64,000 nucleotides of DNA, from positions 3,435,501-3,499,500 of the forward strand of contig NZ_CP130831.1 of the NCBI RefSeq assembly GCF_030549525.1. Reading direction: 5' to 3'. Origin of the DNA: Stenotrophomonas sp. 704A1. Its GTDB lineage: Bacteria > Pseudomonadota > Gammaproteobacteria > Xanthomonadales > Xanthomonadaceae. Positions 8,861-17,272 of the stretch are shown in pieces. Under the pieces are notes generated by a model. That model was not told where the DNA came from and did not search any database. It was given only the letters and a program-made list of their open reading frames with translations. The position numbers were made by a program, and so were the translations under genes. Each line of letters begins with the position of its first letter. The stretch's first letter is position 1.

Positions 8861-9346
8861 TCACCACTGTGAATAGGGGCGATTGGCCAGTGCCACGTTG
8901 TAGTAGCGCGCGTCGTCGGTGACCTCGTCGCCGACCCAGTCCGGCAGGCGGATGGCCTGGTCGGCGTGCGCCAGCTCGACCTCGGCGACCACCAGGCCGG
9001 CGTTGTCGCCAAGGAATTCGTCCACTTCCCAGACCAGCCCGGCGTGCTCGACCAGGTGCCGGCGCTTGTCGATCAGCCCGCCCACGCACAGCGCCAGCAG
9101 CGCCCGCGCGTCCTGTACGGGAATCGGGTAATCGAATTCCTGGCGGGTGTGCCCGATCGTGCGCGACTTCAGGTTCAGCGCGGCCGTTTCGCCTTCGATG
9201 CGCACCCGCACCGAGGCGTTCTGGGTGCCACGGTCGAGCGCGCCGATGTCGTTGATGTAGCCCTGCGCCATCGGGATCACCCGATGCGCAGCGGTGCGCC
9301 AGGCCTCGCTGGTGACGAGGAATTTGCGTTCGATTTCGATGCCCAT
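8861..9346 (-). CDS. CYTH domain protein, probable inorganic triphosphatase
   Basis: A 161-residue protein that is one whole CYTH domain. The N-terminal signature EIERKFL at residues 4-10 is intact, and further acidic and basic strands (VRVRIEGETAALNLKSRT, EFDYPIP, WEVDEFLGDNAGLVVAEVEL) follow in the tunnel-fold order. The start at MGIEIERK is chosen because the motif is always at the extreme N-terminus. Bacterial members of this size hydrolyse tripolyphosphate or thiamine triphosphate with divalent metal. It is followed on the same strand by the FrnE-like gene after 71 bases. Confidence 0.88.
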   Translation of the reverse strand: MGIEIERKFLVTSEAWRTAAHRVIPMAQGYINDIGALDRGTQNASVRVRIEGETAALNLKSRTIGHTRQEFDYPIPVQDARALLALCVGGLIDKRRHLVEHAGLVWEVDEFLGDNAGLVVAEVELAHADQAIRLPDWVGDEVTDDARYYNVALANRPYSQW

Positions 9347-9379
9347 CGCGCCATTATGCGCGATGGGCATGACCGCCGC

Positions 9380-10714
9380 TCAGCGCTTCTCGAAGACCGC
9401 GATGCTTTCCACGTGCGCGGTGTGCGGGAACATGTCCATCGCACCGGCGCTGACCAGGGTGAAGCCCTGCTCGTTGACCAGGTAGCCGGCGTCGCGGGCC
9501 AGCGAGCCCGGGTGGCAGCTGACGTAGACGATCCGCTTGAACTGCTTCAACGGCAGCTGCTGCAGCACTTCGATCGCGCCCGACCGCGGCGGGTCCAGCA
9601 GCAGCTTGTCGAAGCCCTGGCGCATCCATGCGGTATGGCGCTGGTCCTGGGTCAGGTCGGCACTGTGGAACTGCGCATTGGCCAGGCCATTGCGCTCGGC
9701 GTTCGCGCGCGCACGCGCCACCAGCCCGGCATCGCCCTCCACGCCCACCACTTCACGCACGCGGCGCGCCAGCGGCAGGGTGAAATTGCCCAGCCCGCAG
9801 AACAGGTCGAGCACACGCTCGTCCTCGCCCGGTTCCAGCAGGTCGAGCGCATGGGCGATCATCTTCTCGTTGAGCTTGGCGTTGACCTGGATGAAATCCA
9901 GCGGACGGAACGCCAGTTCCACATCCCACGGCGCCAGCCGGAACGACAGCGGCACACCCTGCCCGTCCAGCGGCTGCACGGTGTCCACGCCACCGGACTG
10001 CAGGTAGATGACGAAGCCGTGCTGCTGGCCGAAGGCAGCCCAGGCGGCACGGTCGGCGTCGCTGAGCGGCTGCAGGTGGCGCACGGTCAGCACCACCGCC
10101 TGGTCACCGGCGATGAACTCGATCTGCGGAATGTCGCGCTTGCCATCCAGGGATTCGATGAAGGTCGACAGCGCCTCGACCTTGGTGCCGATTTCCGGGA
10201 TCACGGTCAGGCACTGGCTGAGGTCGGCGACGAAACGCGGGTCCTGTTCACGGAAGCCCACCAGGGTCTTGTCCTTCTTCTCGACCCGGCGCACCGAGAA
10301 CCGGCCCTTGCGGCGGTAGCCCCAGCTGTCGCCGACCAGCGGCGGCAGCACGGTTCCCGGCGTCACGTGGCCGATCCGTCCCAGGTTGTCCATCAGCACG
10401 CGCTGCTTGGCGACGATCTGCTGGCCTTCCTCCAGGTGCTGCAGCACGCAGCCGGCACAGGTGCCGAAATGCGGGCACTTCGGGGTCACCCGCTGCGGCG
10501 AGGCCTGCAGCACCTCGAGGGTGCGGGCCTCGTCGAAGTGGCGGCTGCGGGCGGTCTGCTCCGCCATCACCACTTCGCCCGGCAGGGCGCCGCTGATGAA
10601 GGTGACCTTGCCGCCTTCGCCCTCACGGCGGGCGACGCCGCGACCGTCATGGCTGAGGTCGAGGATCTCGGTCTGGAAAGGAGTACGGTCGATGCGGGAG
10701 CGGGATCGGGCCAC
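9380..10714 (-). CDS. rlmD: 23S rRNA (uracil(1939)-C(5))-methyltransferase
   Basis: A 444-residue RlmD. It has a TRAM domain at the N-terminus (residues about 10-68), four iron-sulfur cysteines (80, 86, 89 and 168 in CPHFGTCAGC and SQCLT), and a Rossmann methyltransferase domain with DLFCGLGNFTLPLA. The catalytic Cys is at about 400 in VSCHPGSLARD. The start is taken as the GTG of MARSRSRIDRTPF; an ATG seven codons upstream is possible but the family begins near the GTG. It uses SAM to methylate U1939 of 23S rRNA. It lies 33 bases before the CYTH gene on the same strand and is divergent from the REC-Hpt gene. Confidence 0.93.
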   Translation of the reverse strand: MARSRSRIDRTPFQTEILDLSHDGRGVARREGEGGKVTFISGALPGEVVMAEQTARSRHFDEARTLEVLQASPQRVTPKCPHFGTCAGCVLQHLEEGQQIVAKQRVLMDNLGRIGHVTPGTVLPPLVGDSWGYRRKGRFSVRRVEKKDKTLVGFREQDPRFVADLSQCLTVIPEIGTKVEALSTFIESLDGKRDIPQIEFIAGDQAVVLTVRHLQPLSDADRAAWAAFGQQHGFVIYLQSGGVDTVQPLDGQGVPLSFRLAPWDVELAFRPLDFIQVNAKLNEKMIAHALDLLEPGEDERVLDLFCGLGNFTLPLARRVREVVGVEGDAGLVARARANAERNGLANAQFHSADLTQDQRHTAWMRQGFDKLLLDPPRSGAIEVLQQLPLKQFKRIVYVSCHPGSLARDAGYLVNEQGFTLVSAGAMDMFPHTAHVESIAVFEKR

Positions 10715-10842
10715 GTGGCGACAGGCTGCGGGCAAAAATGGGGCCGTATTGTCGCAGATCCTGGCCGGCGGGGCCGATGGCCGCTTGCGCCAGCGGTCGC
10801 CGTGCTTGATGATTGACCCCAGCTGACATGGAGGCAGCCCTG

Positions 10843-11568
10843 ATGCAGATGACCCCGCGGGCCGGCCGGCCCCGTTTCCTGCTTGTCGAGGACGACATCA
10901 TCAGCCGTGGTTTTTTCAAAGCCGCGCTGGAAACGTTACCAGCCGATGTGGACACCGCTGACTCACTGGCCAGCGCCCTGGCCCGCGCCGAGCCCGGCGC
11001 CCACGATCTGTGGCTGATCGACGTCAACCTGCCCGATGGCAACGGCGCCCAGCTGCTGCATCAGCTGCGCCGTTCGCACCCGGACACGCCGGCACTGGCA
11101 CACACCGCCGATGGCGATGCCTCCATTCATGCGCGCCTGCGCGAGGCCGGCTTCAGCGACACGCTGGTCAAGCCGCTGGGCCGTGACCAGCTGTTGAAGG
11201 CGGTCCGCCGTGCCCTGGTCAACAGTCCTGCCGGCCCGACCCCGCCCCCGCCGGCGGCGGTGGAACTGGCGGTGGAGGACTGGGACGAAACCGCGGCACT
11301 GGCCGCGCTCAATGGCCAGCGCAACCACCTGATCGCCCTGCGCGAGCTGTTCCTGGCCGAGCTGCCAGGCGTACGCGATGCGGTCGAGCAGGCCGTGCAC
11401 CAGCATGACGAACGCCAGCTGCGCAGCCAGCTGCACCGGCTGCAGGCCAGCTGCGGTTTCGTCGGTGCGGCACGGCTGGGTCGTGCGGTGCGCCAGCTGC
11501 ATCATGCGCCCGAGTCCGGGCTGGCCCAGGACGGGTTCCGCGCCGCGGTGGCTGCCCTGCTGCATTGA
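10843..11568 (+). CDS. Response regulator receiver fused to an Hpt domain
   Basis: A 241-residue protein with a REC domain at 12-125 (acidic pair ED at 16-17, phospho-acceptor Asp60 in LIDVNLPDG, conserved Lys in TLVKPL) and an Hpt four-helix domain in the C-terminal 90 residues with candidate phospho-His198 in LHRLQASCGF. A proline-rich linker (TPPPP) separates them. GGAGG lies eight bases before the chosen ATG. There is no DNA-binding output, so the protein is a phosphorelay intermediate that could take a phosphate from, or pass it to, a hybrid kinase encoded elsewhere. No kinase gene is adjacent. It ends two bases before a large palindromic repeat. Confidence 0.85.
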   Translation: MQMTPRAGRPRFLLVEDDIISRGFFKAALETLPADVDTADSLASALARAEPGAHDLWLIDVNLPDGNGAQLLHQLRRSHPDTPALAHTADGDASIHARLREAGFSDTLVKPLGRDQLLKAVRRALVNSPAGPTPPPPAAVELAVEDWDETAALAALNGQRNHLIALRELFLAELPGVRDAVEQAVHQHDERQLRSQLHRLQASCGFVGAARLGRAVRQLHHAPESGLAQDGFRAAVAALLH

Positions 11569-11570
11569 GG

Positions 11571-11729
11571 GGTGTTCGGCAGGGCTGCGCCCTGCACCTG
11601 CCGAAGCTGACGTCAAATCCAACGTCAAAAGCGGGCATCCCGTGGGATGGCGGGGTGCACCCTGTTGCTGTTGCTCTGGCTCGTGCCTTGGCCTCGGCAG
11701 GCGCAGGGCTGCAGGCCCTGCCGGACACC
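11571..11729. repeat. Complete B-type palindromic element between convergent genes
   Basis: A 159-base imperfect palindrome that fills the space between the REC-Hpt stop and the recO stop. Outer arms of about 36 bases are inverted repeats of each other, and each arm contains its own hairpin (GCAGGGC paired with GCCCTGC). The centre carries a further small hairpin (CATCCC-GT-GGGATG) and a CTGTTGCTGTTGCTC tract, the complement of the AGCAACAGC tract seen in copies elsewhere in the window. Related arms occur near 22671, 29258, 39168 and 39565. It could act as a bidirectional transcription barrier; it has no U-run. Confidence 0.8.
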
Positions 11730-11730
11730 C

Positions 11731-12450
11731 TCAACGCCTGGGAGCGAGCTGCTCGAGCAGTTCCCAGGATTTCAGGCCGCGCGGCCCCAGGTGATGGGCC
11801 AGCACCCGTCGCATCGGCAGGCGCAGGCTGGCCAGGTCGGCGGCCTCGGGCTCTTCGTCGGCCGCCAATGCCAGCAGCGCCGAGCCCGTGGCCGCCGCCC
11901 GGCGTTCCCCGCCCCGCTCGCTCAGCAGCCGCCGCGCGCCTTCCTGCGGGTCCAGCTCGTAGCGCGCCGCCGGGTCGATCGGCTGGCCGTCGCTCGCGCT
12001 GTCCAGATCGAAGCCCAGACCCAGCGCCGCCAGCAGTTCCCGTTCGAAGCGCCGCAGGGTCCAGGCCAGGCCGGCCCCCACCGCCAGCCGTGCGCGCGCC
12101 TCGCCATAGGCCAGGTACAGCTCCGGCAGCGGGTCCTGGCGCGGGGCCAGGCGCAGGGTCAGTTCACTCAGGTAGAAGCCGGCCAGCATTGCCTGGCCCA
12201 CCAGCCGCGGGGCGGCGTCCAGCGCCTCGGCGCCGCGCAGCTGGGCCAGTTCGCCCCGCTGCAGGGCACTGAAGCGGATCCACTGCAGCGGCTGCAGGGC
12301 GGCGCGCAGCACCTGTCCCTTGGCGGTGGAGACGCCGCGCGCGAGCAGGCCGATCCGGCCGTGCTGCGCGCTCAGCACTTCGACCAGCAGGCTGGTCTCG
12401 CGGTAGGCCCGTGCATGCAGCACGAAGCCGGTGTCGTCCTCGATCAGCAT
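11731..12450 (-). CDS. recO: DNA repair protein RecO
   Basis: A 239-residue RecO. The N-terminal OB fold begins [27 protein letters not shown], with the typical GARG-like [11 protein letters not shown] block near residue 37-47. The helical C-terminal half contains YLSELTLRL and [12 protein letters not shown]. No cysteine zinc finger is present, as in many proteobacterial RecO proteins. It works with RecF and RecR to load RecA on SSB-coated gaps. It is the last gene of the lepA-lepB-DUF4845-rnc-era-recO block, 18 bases after era. The stop is adjacent to the palindromic element. Confidence 0.92.
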   Translation of the reverse strand: MLIEDDTGFVLHARAYRETSLLVEVLSAQHGRIGLLARGVSTAKGQVLRAALQPLQWIRFSALQRGELAQLRGAEALDAAPRLVGQAMLAGFYLSELTLRLAPRQDPLPELYLAYGEARARLAVGAGLAWTLRRFERELLAALGLGFDLDSASDGQPIDPAARYELDPQEGARRLLSERGGERRAAATGSALLALAADEEPEAADLASLRLPMRRVLAHHLGPRGLKSWELLEQLAPRR

Positions 12451-12468
12451 CGAAGCGACCGTTCCGGG

Positions 12469-13365
12469 TTACTCGTAACCGAAGGCCTTCAGTGCGGCCT
12501 CGTCGTCGGACCAGCCTTCACGCACGCGCACCCAGGTCTCCAGGAACACCTTGGCCCCGAACAGACGCTCCATCTGCAGGCGCGACTTGGCCCCGATCTC
12601 CTTCAGGCGGGTGCCGCCCTTGCCGATCACGATCGCCTTCTGGCCTTCGCGCTCGACCCAGATCACCGCACCGATGCGCAGCAGGTTGCCGTCTTCGGTG
12701 AAGCGCTCGATCTCCACCGTGGTGGCGTACGGCAGTTCCTCGCCCAGCTGGCGCATCAGCTGCTCGCGCACCAGTTCGCCGGCCAGGAAGCGCTGGCTGC
12801 GATCGGTGATCTCGTCCTCGCCGAACATCGGCGGCGCTTCCGGCAGCAGCGCCAGCACATCCCGGACCAGGGCGTCCAGGCCGTTGCGCTTCTGCGCGGA
12901 AATCGGATGCACCGACGCAAAGTCGCGGCCGGCGGTCACCTCCTGCAGGAACGGCAGCAGCGCGCCCTTGTCCTTCAGGCGGTCGATCTTGTTGACCACC
13001 AGCACCACCGGAATGCCGGCATCACGCAGCACGTTGAAGGCCAGGCTGTCTTCCTCATCCCAGCGGCCCGCCTCGATCACCAGCAGGCCGGCATCGACGC
13101 CTTCCAGCGAGCCGCGCGCGGCGCGGTTCATCACCCGGTTCATCGCCCGCTTCTGCACCTTGTGCAGGCCGGGGGTGTCGACCAGTACCAGCTGGCCTTC
13201 CGGATAGGTGGCGATGCCCAGCAGGCGGTGACGGGTGGTCTGCGGCCGGTTGGACACGATGCTGACCTTGGCCCCGACCAGGGCATTGGTCAGGGTCGAC
13301 TTGCCCACGTTGGGGCGGCCGATGACGGCCACACTGCCGCAATGATGGGGAGTTTGTTCGCTCAC
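12469..13365 (-). CDS. era: GTPase Era
   Basis: A 298-residue Era. The G1 loop is GRPNVGKST at residues 16-24, G3 is DTPGLHK, G4 is NKID, and the C-terminal KH domain contains [13 protein letters not shown]. It binds the 3' end of 16S rRNA during 30S maturation. The start is GTG, overlapping the rnc stop in a GTGA arrangement, so it is translationally coupled to RNase III. This is the standard rnc-era-recO order; the pdxJ that follows in enterobacteria is absent here. Confidence 0.96.
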   Translation of the reverse strand: MSEQTPHHCGSVAVIGRPNVGKSTLTNALVGAKVSIVSNRPQTTRHRLLGIATYPEGQLVLVDTPGLHKVQKRAMNRVMNRAARGSLEGVDAGLLVIEAGRWDEEDSLAFNVLRDAGIPVVLVVNKIDRLKDKGALLPFLQEVTAGRDFASVHPISAQKRNGLDALVRDVLALLPEAPPMFGEDEITDRSQRFLAGELVREQLMRQLGEELPYATTVEIERFTEDGNLLRIGAVIWVEREGQKAIVIGKGGTRLKEIGAKSRLQMERLFGAKVFLETWVRVREGWSDDEAALKAFGYE

Positions 13366-14042
13366 TTGGAATCCAGTTGTTCAAGGACGGCCGCAGCCGC
13401 CTGTTGTTCGGCAATCCGCCGCGAAGGGCCTTCGCCCTCGGTGCTGACGGCCGGGTCCGCTACGTTGCAGCGTACCCGGAAGTGTTTGGCGTGGTCGTCA
13501 CCGGATTCTGACACCAGTTCGTACTGCGGCAACGCCTTCTGTCGGCCCTGCAGCCATTCCTGCAGGCGGGTCTTGGGGTCCTTGTCCGGCCTGCCGGTAG
13601 CCGGCAGCGCCTCCATCGAGGCGGTGAACCAGGGCAGGACGACCGCCCGGCAGGCCTCGAATCCGGCGTCAAGGTAGATCGCGGCGACCACCGCCTCGAC
13701 CGCGTCGGCCAGGATCGAGTCGCGGCGATGCCCGCCCGACTTCATTTCACCTGGCCCCAGGGTCAGCCGCTCGCCCAGCTGCAGGGTCCGGGCAATCACC
13801 GCCAGCGCGCCCTCGCGCACCAGTTCGGCGCGGGCACGGGTCAGCGCCCCTTCGTCGGCCTTGGGCCAGCGCTGGTACAGCGCCTCGGCGACCATCATGT
13901 TGACGATGCTGTCGCCGAGGAATTCCAGCCGCTCGTTGTGGGGCGCGCCGGCACTGCGGTGGGTCAGCGCCTGCTTGAGCAGGCCCGGGTCACCGAAGAC
14001 GTGACCGATCAGGTCACCACGTTGGAAGGATTTATTCGGCAC
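13362..14042 (-). CDS. rnc: Ribonuclease III
   Basis: A 226-residue RNase III. The nuclease signature [10 protein letters not shown] is at about residues 36-45, the second acidic site is in [15 protein letters not shown], and a double-stranded RNA-binding domain fills the last 70 residues ([13 protein letters not shown] to AAAAVLEQL). It starts with GTG and overlaps the end of the DUF4845 gene by 11 bases. It processes rRNA precursors and structured mRNAs. In enterobacteria rnc cleaves its own leader; whether this happens with the lepB-DUF4845 transcript here cannot be told. Confidence 0.96.
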   Translation of the reverse strand: MPNKSFQRGDLIGHVFGDPGLLKQALTHRSAGAPHNERLEFLGDSIVNMMVAEALYQRWPKADEGALTRARAELVREGALAVIARTLQLGERLTLGPGEMKSGGHRRDSILADAVEAVVAAIYLDAGFEACRAVVLPWFTASMEALPATGRPDKDPKTRLQEWLQGRQKALPQYELVSESGDDHAKHFRVRCNVADPAVSTEGEGPSRRIAEQQAAAAVLEQLDSK

Positions 14043-14415
14043 CGCTACGGGTCAGGTCCTGTGAGGAATCGAACTTGCCAACCACGTCCAGGTTGCCGAC
14101 CAGCGGGCGGCGCACTTCGTAGCTGACATTGAGGGTCCATCCATCATCTCGACGGTCGAACTTGACGTTGGACGGCTTCACGTTTTCCGAGTAGTTGATG
14201 TACAGCCGCTTGAAGAACAGGTCCTGGATGTTGGCCGGCGCCATGCTGCCGATGCCGGGCTCCTTGGCCAGGCTCTTCATCGCCGAGCGCACGGCGTAGT
14301 ACTCCTGGTACATCGGGAACAGCTTCATGCCGATGTAAAGGAAGAAACCCACCACGATCAGGACCGTCAGGAACGAGGTCAGGGTCATGCCGCGCTGCGT
14401 GTTCATCGTCTTCAT
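14032..14415 (-). CDS. DUF4845 family membrane-anchored protein
   Basis: A 127-residue protein with a prepilin-like N-terminus: a short basic start ([14 protein letters not shown]), then a hydrophobic helix at about 12-35 ([19 protein letters not shown]), then a soluble domain. The RGMTL-TSF segment resembles the type IV pilin GFTLIE cleavage region, but the Glu at +5 is missing, so processing by a prepilin peptidase is doubtful. The family is named DUF4845 and is regularly found between lepB and rnc in gamma- and beta-proteobacteria. Its function is unknown. GGAG lies eight bases before the start. It lies between lepB and rnc, 34 bases after the former. Confidence 0.85.
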   Translation of the reverse strand: MKTMNTQRGMTLTSFLTVLIVVGFFLYIGMKLFPMYQEYYAVRSAMKSLAKEPGIGSMAPANIQDLFFKRLYINYSENVKPSNVKFDRRDDGWTLNVSYEVRRPLVGNLDVVGKFDSSQDLTRSGAE

Positions 14416-14449
14416 TGCGTTCTCCCCAGATACGCGAGTGGATGTGAAG

Positions 14450-15244
14450 TCAGTTGATGCTCGAGCCGATCCGCGACGGCTCGAAACCGTCCTTGCAGAA
14501 CCAGCCCTGGCAGTTCAGCCAGATCAGGAAGGCCTTGCCGCGCAGGTTCTCTTCCGGCAGCAGGCCCCAGAAACGGCCGTCGTCGCTGTTGTCGCGGTTG
14601 TCGCCCATCACCAGGTACTTGCCGGCCGGCACGGTCCACTGGCCCTGGCCACGCGGGTAGTCGGTCTCCAGCACGGTGTGGGTGCGGCCCGGCAGGTGCT
14701 CGACCAGCAGGTTGGCGCCCTCGCCCTGGCCCTTATGGCCGGCATAGATGCCCTTGTTGTCGTACTTCAGCGGCTCACCGTTGAGGATCAGGCCGTCGCC
14801 TTCGAAGACGACGGTGTCGCCCGGCACGCCGATCACGCGCTTGATGAAGTTCTCGCCCTTGGCCGGGTCGTTGTCGCCGTGGCCCGGGAAGTGGAACACC
14901 ACCACGTCGCCACGCGCCGGATCGCCGACCGGCACGAAGCGGGTGTTGGTGATCGGCAGGCGCAGGCCGTAGGAGAACTTGTTGACCAGGATGAAATCGC
15001 CGATCAGCAGGTTCGGCATCATCGAGCTGGACGGGATCTTGTACGGCTCGGCGATGAAGCTGCGCACGATCAGCACGATCGCCAGCACCGGGAAGAACGC
15101 GCGCGAGTAATCCACCAGCACCGGCTCGGTATCCAGCAGGCCGGCGCGCTGGGCACGGCGCTTGGCCAGGTACAGCTTGTCAGCCAGCAGGATCAGGCCC
15201 GAGGCCAGGGTCAGCACGACCAGGAGGATCTCAAACAGTTTCAT
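14450..15244 (-). CDS. lepB: Signal peptidase I
   Basis: A 264-residue type I signal peptidase. Two N-terminal hydrophobic segments (about 4-21 and 50-62) anchor it in the inner membrane. The catalytic serine is Ser74 in IPSSSMMPN, and the general base is Lys135 in FIKRVIGVPGD. Box E appears as GDNRDNSDDGRFWG. It removes signal peptides from secreted proteins at the periplasmic face. The gene follows lepA after 54 bases, the usual coupling of lepA and lepB. Confidence 0.96.
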   Translation of the reverse strand: MKLFEILLVVLTLASGLILLADKLYLAKRRAQRAGLLDTEPVLVDYSRAFFPVLAIVLIVRSFIAEPYKIPSSSMMPNLLIGDFILVNKFSYGLRLPITNTRFVPVGDPARGDVVVFHFPGHGDNDPAKGENFIKRVIGVPGDTVVFEGDGLILNGEPLKYDNKGIYAGHKGQGEGANLLVEHLPGRTHTVLETDYPRGQGQWTVPAGKYLVMGDNRDNSDDGRFWGLLPEENLRGKAFLIWLNCQGWFCKDGFEPSRIGSSIN

Positions 15245-15298
15245 TCTGGGTCCTTTGCAACGTCACCGGACAATCGGCCCGCAGGCCGGTTTCGGAGC

Positions 15299-17107
15299 TT
15301 ACTTGTTGTCCATCTGCAGCACGGCCAGGAAGGCTTCCTGCGGAATTTCCACGCGGCCGACCTGCTTCATGCGCTTCTTGCCTTCCTTCTGCTTTTCCAG
15401 AAGCTTCTTCTTGCGCGAAACGTCGCCACCATAGCACTTGGCCAGGACGTTCTTGCGCATGGCCTTGACCGTGGTGCGGGCGATGATCTGCGAGCCGACG
15501 GCGGCCTGGATGGCCACGTCGAACTGCTGGCGCGGAATCAGGTCCTTCATCTTCTCGCACAGCTCGCGGCCGCGGCGGTCGGCGTGGCTGCGGTGCACGA
15601 TCAGCGACAGCGCATCGACCTTGTCACCGTTGATCAGCACGTCCACGCGCACGAACGGGCCGGCATCGAAGCGCACGAAGTGGTAGTCCAGCGACGCGTA
15701 GCCGCGGCTGACCGACTTCAGCTTGTCGAAGAAGTCCAGCACCACTTCGGCCATCGGCAGCTCGTAGCTGATCTGCACCTGGCTGCCCAGGTAGTTGATG
15801 CCGATCTGGCTGCCGCGCTTTTCCTCGCACAGCTTGATGATGTTGCCGATGTACTCCTCGGGGGTGAGCACGTTGGCGCGGATGATCGGCTCGCGGATCT
15901 CCTCGACATGGTTCACCGGCGGCAGCTTGGCCGGGTTGTCCATGCTGATGATGGTGCCGTCGGTCTTCAGCACTTCGTACACCACCGTCGGTGCGGTGCT
16001 GATCAGATCCAGGTTGTACTCGCGTTCCAGCCGCTCCTGCACGATTTCCATGTGCAGCATGCCGAGGAAGCCGCAGCGGAAACCGAAGCCCATCGCTTCG
16101 GAGCTTTCCGGCTCGAAACGCAGCGCGGCATCGTTCAGGCGCAGCTTGTCCAGCGCTTCGCGCAGGTCCGGGTAGTCTTCGGCATCGACCGGGAACAGGC
16201 CGGCGAACACGCGCGGCTGCATTTCCTGGAAGCCCGGCAGCGGCTTCGGCGCCGGGTCGGCGGCCAGGGTGAGGGTGTCGCCGACCGGCGCACCGTGCAC
16301 GTCCTTGATGCTGGCGGTGACCCAGCCCACTTCACCGGCCTTCAGCGCCGGCATCACCTTGCGCTTGGGCGTGAACACGCCGACGTTGTCGACCTGGTGG
16401 GTACGGCCGGTGGACATCACCTGCAGCTTGTCGCCGGCCTTGATCTGGCCCTGCATGACGCGCACCAGCGAGACCACGCCCAGGTAGTTGTCGAACCAGG
16501 AGTCGATGATCAGCGCCTGCAGCTTGTCGGTGTCGCGCGGCTGCGGCGGCGGGATGCGGTGCACGATGGCTTCCAGCACGTCCTGCACGTTCAGGCCGGT
16601 CTTGGCGCTGACCGGCACTGCGTCGCTGGCATCGATGCCGATCACGGCCTCGATCTCGGCCTTGGCACGCTCGATGTCGGCGGTGGGCAGGTCGATCTTG
16701 TTGATCACCGGCACCACTTCCAGGCCCTGCTCCACGGCGGTGTAGCAGTTGGCCACCGACTGCGCTTCCACGCCCTGAGCCGCATCGACCACCAGCAGCG
16801 CGCCTTCGCAGGCGGCCAGCGAGCGGCTGACTTCATAGGAGAAGTCGACGTGCCCGGGGGTGTCGATGAAATTCAGGTGGTAGGTCTGCCCATCCTTGGC
16901 CAGGTACGGCAGCGATACCGATTGGGCCTTGATGGTGATGCCACGCTCGCGCTCGATCGGATTGGAGTCGAGCACCTGCGCCTCCATCTCGCGGGCCTGC
17001 AGGCCGCCACAGAGCTGGATGATGCGATCGGCCAGCGTGGACTTGCCGTGGTCGACGTGGGCGATGATGGAGAAGTTGCGGATGTTCCGCATCGAATCAG
17101 AAGACAT
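15299..17107 (-). CDS. lepA: Elongation factor 4 (LepA)
   Basis: A 602-residue translational GTPase. G1 is AHVDHGKST near residue 16, G3 is DTPGH, G4 is NKIDLP, and the LepA-specific C-terminal domain ends in [19 protein letters not shown]. The start at [12 protein letters not shown] is followed five codons later by a second ATG that would also fit; neither has a strong ribosome-binding site. LepA acts on the ribosome in initiation and elongation under stress. It heads the lepA-lepB operon. A hairpin of the preceding mucD transcript isolates it. Confidence 0.96.
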   Translation of the reverse strand: MSSDSMRNIRNFSIIAHVDHGKSTLADRIIQLCGGLQAREMEAQVLDSNPIERERGITIKAQSVSLPYLAKDGQTYHLNFIDTPGHVDFSYEVSRSLAACEGALLVVDAAQGVEAQSVANCYTAVEQGLEVVPVINKIDLPTADIERAKAEIEAVIGIDASDAVPVSAKTGLNVQDVLEAIVHRIPPPQPRDTDKLQALIIDSWFDNYLGVVSLVRVMQGQIKAGDKLQVMSTGRTHQVDNVGVFTPKRKVMPALKAGEVGWVTASIKDVHGAPVGDTLTLAADPAPKPLPGFQEMQPRVFAGLFPVDAEDYPDLREALDKLRLNDAALRFEPESSEAMGFGFRCGFLGMLHMEIVQERLEREYNLDLISTAPTVVYEVLKTDGTIISMDNPAKLPPVNHVEEIREPIIRANVLTPEEYIGNIIKLCEEKRGSQIGINYLGSQVQISYELPMAEVVLDFFDKLKSVSRGYASLDYHFVRFDAGPFVRVDVLINGDKVDALSLIVHRSHADRRGRELCEKMKDLIPRQQFDVAIQAAVGSQIIARTTVKAMRKNVLAKCYGGDVSRKKKLLEKQKEGKKRMKQVGRVEIPQEAFLAVLQMDNK

Positions 17108-17207
17108 AGGTGGCGGCGGCGCGCGGCGTCGTCAGGGTAACGGTCGATTATCGCATGCCCGGGCCCTGACCGCGTGGGCGGCCTGGCCGGACCGGGCTGG
17201 AAACGGC

Positions 17208-17233
17208 CGAAGCCCCGCCAGGGCGGGGCTTCG
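17208..17233 (-). terminator. Hairpin between mucD and lepA
   Basis: A 12-base-pair perfect GC-rich stem (CGAAGCCCCGCC with its complement) with a tiny loop, 39 bases after the mucD stop. On the minus strand it is followed only by GCCGTTTCC, so the U-run is weak. It probably ends the mucD transcript and separates it from lepA. Confidence 0.7.
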
Positions 17234-17272
17234 GGGGCACGCAGCGGTCCGCAATGGCCGCCGGCGGCCGGG

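Noticed and set aside
13362..14415. DUF4845 protein as a type IV pilin subunit
   Set aside because: The N-terminus looks prepilin-like, but the Glu at +5 is absent and the location between lepB and rnc is the standard one for DUF4845.
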